Made by a program: the position numbers and the translations under genes
Assembly (NCBI RefSeq): GCF_003352065.1
Contig: NZ_CP025803.1
Span: 1,426,001 to 1,490,000 of the forward strand
Direction: 5' to 3'
DNA: 64,000 nt
DNA from: Sulfitobacter sp. SK011
GTDB lineage: Bacteria > Pseudomonadota > Alphaproteobacteria > Rhodobacterales > Rhodobacteraceae
Shown: one piece after another, positions 61,667 through 64,000 of the stretch
How positions within the stretch are numbered: the stretch's first letter is position 1
Layout of the letters: each line of letters begins with the position of its first letter
Notes under the pieces: model-generated
The model's input: only the letters and a program-made list of their open reading frames with translations
Told to the model about the DNA's origin: nothing
Databases searched by the model: none

Positions 61667-62367
61667 AAGCTGTACTTTTTGTCGGGGGCTGGGAAGGCCA
61701 CGCCCCTATGGATTTTGCGAATTGGTATCGTGATCTGCTTGAGGAAAACGGTTTTGAGGTCGTCGTCCATGACACGCTCGAACCGCTGGAGCATCCCGAG
61801 GACATGGCGGATGTCGATTTGATCACCCCGATCTGGTCGTCTGCCCGCTCTGGGCACAAAGAAGAGTTCGGCAATATGACCAAGTTGCAGGAAGACGGCC
61901 TGCTCAAGCTCATTGGCGATGGCTGTGGACTTGCAGGCTGGCATGGGCATATGGGCGACGCGTTTCGCGATCGTCCCACCTATCACTTCCTGATCGGCGG
62001 TCAGTTCGTGGCACACCCACCCGGGTGGCCTGACAATCTCCAGCCCAAAGAAGACTACATTGATTATGATGTGACGATCTGCCAGCCAGATCACCCGCTT
62101 GTCGAAGGGATCCGCAGTTTCCGCATCACGTCAGAGCAATACTACATGCTCACTGATCCGTCGAACAACGTTCTGGCAACGACAACATTTTCTGGCGACC
62201 ACCTCTGGTGGATCGAGGGCACGGTGATCCCTGTCACGTGGACTCGGCGTTGGGACAAGGGGCGTGTGTTTTACTGCTCGATCGGACATGAGCTGGACGA
62301 TCTCAAGGTGCCTGAAGTTACCGAGATGATCCGCCGAGGCGCAGTTTGGGCTGCGGGCGGGACATAG
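61663..62367 (+). CDS. ThuA-like domain protein
   Basis: This 234-residue protein has the ThuA (trehalose utilisation) class I glutamine amidotransferase-like fold: KAVLFVGGWEGHAPMDFANW, then DVDLITPIWS, DGCGLAGWHGHMGDAFRDR, and HPLVEGIRSFRITSEQYYML. The GWHG segment takes the place of the nucleophile elbow, and no catalytic cysteine is there, as in other ThuA proteins. ThuA-like genes accompany sugar oxidation operons in rhizobia, where ThuAB helps form 3-keto sugars. It is the last gene of the import operon. Confidence 0.88.
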   Translation: MKAVLFVGGWEGHAPMDFANWYRDLLEENGFEVVVHDTLEPLEHPEDMADVDLITPIWSSARSGHKEEFGNMTKLQEDGLLKLIGDGCGLAGWHGHMGDAFRDRPTYHFLIGGQFVAHPPGWPDNLQPKEDYIDYDVTICQPDHPLVEGIRSFRITSEQYYMLTDPSNNVLATTTFSGDHLWWIEGTVIPVTWTRRWDKGRVFYCSIGHELDDLKVPEVTEMIRRGAVWAAGGT

Positions 62368-62475
62368 GGATCAATGCAGCGACCTATTTGACCTACAAAA
62401 CAGACCATATTTGCAGCGCCAGGCCGCCTACAACCTTTTGAGCGGATGTTACAAACAAGAAAGGTTTGGCTACGT

Positions 62476-63550
62476 TTATTGGAGTGCTGGTTCAGTTTGT
62501 GTAACCATCCCTTGCGCGCGCTCGCGCATGGCAAATTTCTGGATCTTGCCAGTTGAGGTTCTGGCGATGGTCGTAACCACAAACTTTGCCCGAACTTTGT
62601 AGGCGGCAAGCCGTTCACGACACCAGATACGCAGTGCCTCGGTGTCGATCTCTTGACCCGGTTTTGTCTCGATGAAGGCGCAGGGTGCTTCGCCCCATTT
62701 CTCATGGGGCATGGCGACGACGGCCGCAATTTCAATGGAGGGATAGCTGTAGAGCACTTCTTCCACCTCGATGGAGGAAATGTTTTCGCCGCCTGAAATG
62801 ATGATGACCTTCGAGCGGTCCTTGAGCTGGATATAGCCATCTGGATGCGTGACGCCCAAATCACCGGAATGAAACCAGCCACCTTCAAAGGCCGCTTGGG
62901 TGGCAGAGGGGTTGCGGAAATAGCCTTTCATCACGACGTTTCCACGAAACATCACCTCGCCCATGGTTACACCGTCACGCGGGACAGGCTGCATGGTTTC
63001 AGGGTCACGCACATCAAGTCCCTCGAGCGGCAGGTAGCGCACGCCCTGACGTGATTTGAGGCGCGCTTGTTCGTTATCAGGCAGCGATGACCAGCTATCG
63101 TGCCAATCGTTCACAGCGGCGGGCCCATAGGTTTCGGTCAACCCGTAAAGGTGGGTCACATCGAAACCCGCCGTTTTCATGTCCGCCAGCAGCTTTTCGG
63201 GCGGCGGGGCGGCGGCGGTAAAGAACTGTACTGTGTGATCAAGCGCGCGTTGCTGATCTGCGGGTGTAGAGATCATCAAGGACATGACAATTGGCGCACC
63301 GCACAGGTGCGTGACCTTCTCATCGGCCAGCGCGTTCCAGATCGGTTGAGCGCGCACCTGGCGCAGGCAAACATGTGTGCCGATGATCGCAGACATGGTC
63401 CACGGGAAGTACCAGCCGTTGCAATGGAACATCGGCAGTGTCCACAGATAGATGGCGTGTTTGGACATCGAGGTAGTCAGCGCGTTGCCATGTGCCAGTA
63501 GGTATGCGCCGCGATGGTGGGACACGACTCCTTTGGGTTCGCCGGTGGTG
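62476..63550 (-). pseudogene. 5'-truncated acyl-CoA synthetase (AMP-binding family)
   Basis: The frame from about 63550 down encodes the C-terminal 350 or so residues of a class I adenylating ligase. It starts inside the P-loop motif (TTGEPKGVV; the preceding S-G is replaced by SI), then has LPMFHCNGWYFPWT, YGLTETYGPAAVND, GWFHSGDLGVTHPDGYIQLKDR split as GWFHSGDLGV and DGYIQLKDRSK, and the C-terminal lysine in RTSTGKIQKFAMR. The first 180 or so residues are missing, and a TGA lies just upstream in frame. An ATG at 63525 might still start a fragment. The break coincides with the recombinase fragment on the other strand. Confidence 0.75.
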
Positions 63551-64000
63551 ATCGAGCGTATTGATGCGCAGAAGGATCACTTGCGCATCTCAGCAAACCT
63601 CTCAGTGATCGCGGAGCCGGATGCTGACAACAATCCCATATTGGCGGTATTCGACGTCCAGTTTCAAAAACGTCAAAACGGCCGCGCCAAACCCATCGTG
63701 ATCGCGGCGAACGAGGCTCCGCAACAAGACCCGGATCTCATTGCAATGGTTGCGGATGCAAAGCGATGGACCCGGGAACTCCTTGAGGGAAAAGCCTCGT
63801 CAGTTCAGCAAATTACTGAACGCGAGGGTCTGCGCAGCGGCGCTGTTCGTCGCATCCTACCGCTGGCGTGGCTGGCCCCGGATATCTCATCCGCAATCCG
63901 CAATGGCCGCCAGCCGCAGCATCTCACAGCAAAAACATTGCGCACCCTGCCCGAGCTAGCAACCGATTGGGTAAAACAACGTCAGATTCTTGGATTTGCG
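63548..64000 (+). pseudogene. 5'-truncated serine recombinase (resolvase/invertase family), C-terminal part
   Basis: An open frame runs from the junction near 63548 to the window edge (151 codons). It reads VIERIDAQKDHLRISANLSV, later DAKRWTRELLEGKASSVQQI, then EGLRSGAVRRILPLAWLAPD, NGRQPQHLTAKTLRTLPELA and TDWVKQRQILGFA. This is the C-terminal helix-turn-helix region common to large serine recombinases of Rhodobacteraceae. The catalytic N-terminal domain is absent and no good start is seen. The stop must lie just beyond 64000. Confidence 0.7.

Noticed and set aside
1-64000. CRISPR arrays, rRNA genes, prophage modules
   Set aside because: No regularly spaced repeats, rRNA stretches or phage structural genes were noticed anywhere in the window.

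Overview
The window looks like a chromosomal segment from a marine Roseobacter-group alphaproteobacterium (Rhodobacteraceae). This rests on gene content and order: ribE-ribB-ribH-nusB, small proteins typical of the family, the LexA-type box GTTC-N7-GTTC, a tRNA-His without G-1, a CarD regulator, RpoH with a sigma-32-like promoter, and an ectoine-utilisation-like eutBCE set. No assignment could be checked against a database here.

Layout. 1-2 kb: end of a capsule export region (polysaccharide export lipoprotein, KpsS-like protein). 2-5.3 kb: riboflavin operon with nusB and a small membrane protein. 5.5-6.3 kb: ArsR/SRPBCC pair with a conspicuous operator. 6.3-9.8 kb: ClpP-like membrane protein with a coiled-coil membrane partner, an SOS-controlled mmcB and small genes. 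9.8-12.8 kb: tRNA-His, RluD-type synthase, rpoH, a DksA-like zinc finger. 12.9-14.9 kb: patch with a c-type cytochrome and two genes each broken at a homopolymer. 14.9-42.5 kb: mostly core genes (pepF, ligase/exonuclease pair, SUV3-like helicase, hsp15, fdxA, carD, cobS/cobT, K+/H+ antiporter, Lrp/hpd, metY), plus a GspL/GspC-like fusion protein, a regulator-like gene with twin palindromes, and eutE-eutB-eutC.

42.5-45.4 kb is a gene graveyard: a class-III aminotransferase tail, a complete IS3-family element, a TcuA-like flavoprotein tail, a DUF7282-like tail and a wrecked dihydrolipoamide dehydrogenase (E3). The IS has no visible target duplication and lies between two genes that both lost their 5' ends, which suggests IS-linked deletion.

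45.4-62.4 kb is the most distinctive part. Two divergent operons meet at 55.2 kb. The minus-strand operon encodes a putative DNA-binding regulator made of a winged-helix-like N-terminus fused to a complete MalE-type solute-binding domain, an SDR, an M24-like protein with an altered metal site, AcoA/AcoB-like E1 subunits, a double-lipoyl scaffold, an aldehyde dehydrogenase and a lipoyl-less E2. The plus-strand operon encodes an RbsABC-type importer with two permeases, a second SDR, a beta-hydroxyacid dehydrogenase and a ThuA-like protein. Two ATCCA-AAA-TRGAT palindromes 21 bp apart lie between them. I infer one regulon that imports a sugar or polyol, oxidises it and cleaves it with a TPP-dependent complex; the substrate is unknown.

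The right edge (63.5 kb) holds another junction: a 5'-truncated acyl-CoA ligase abuts a 5'-truncated serine recombinase.
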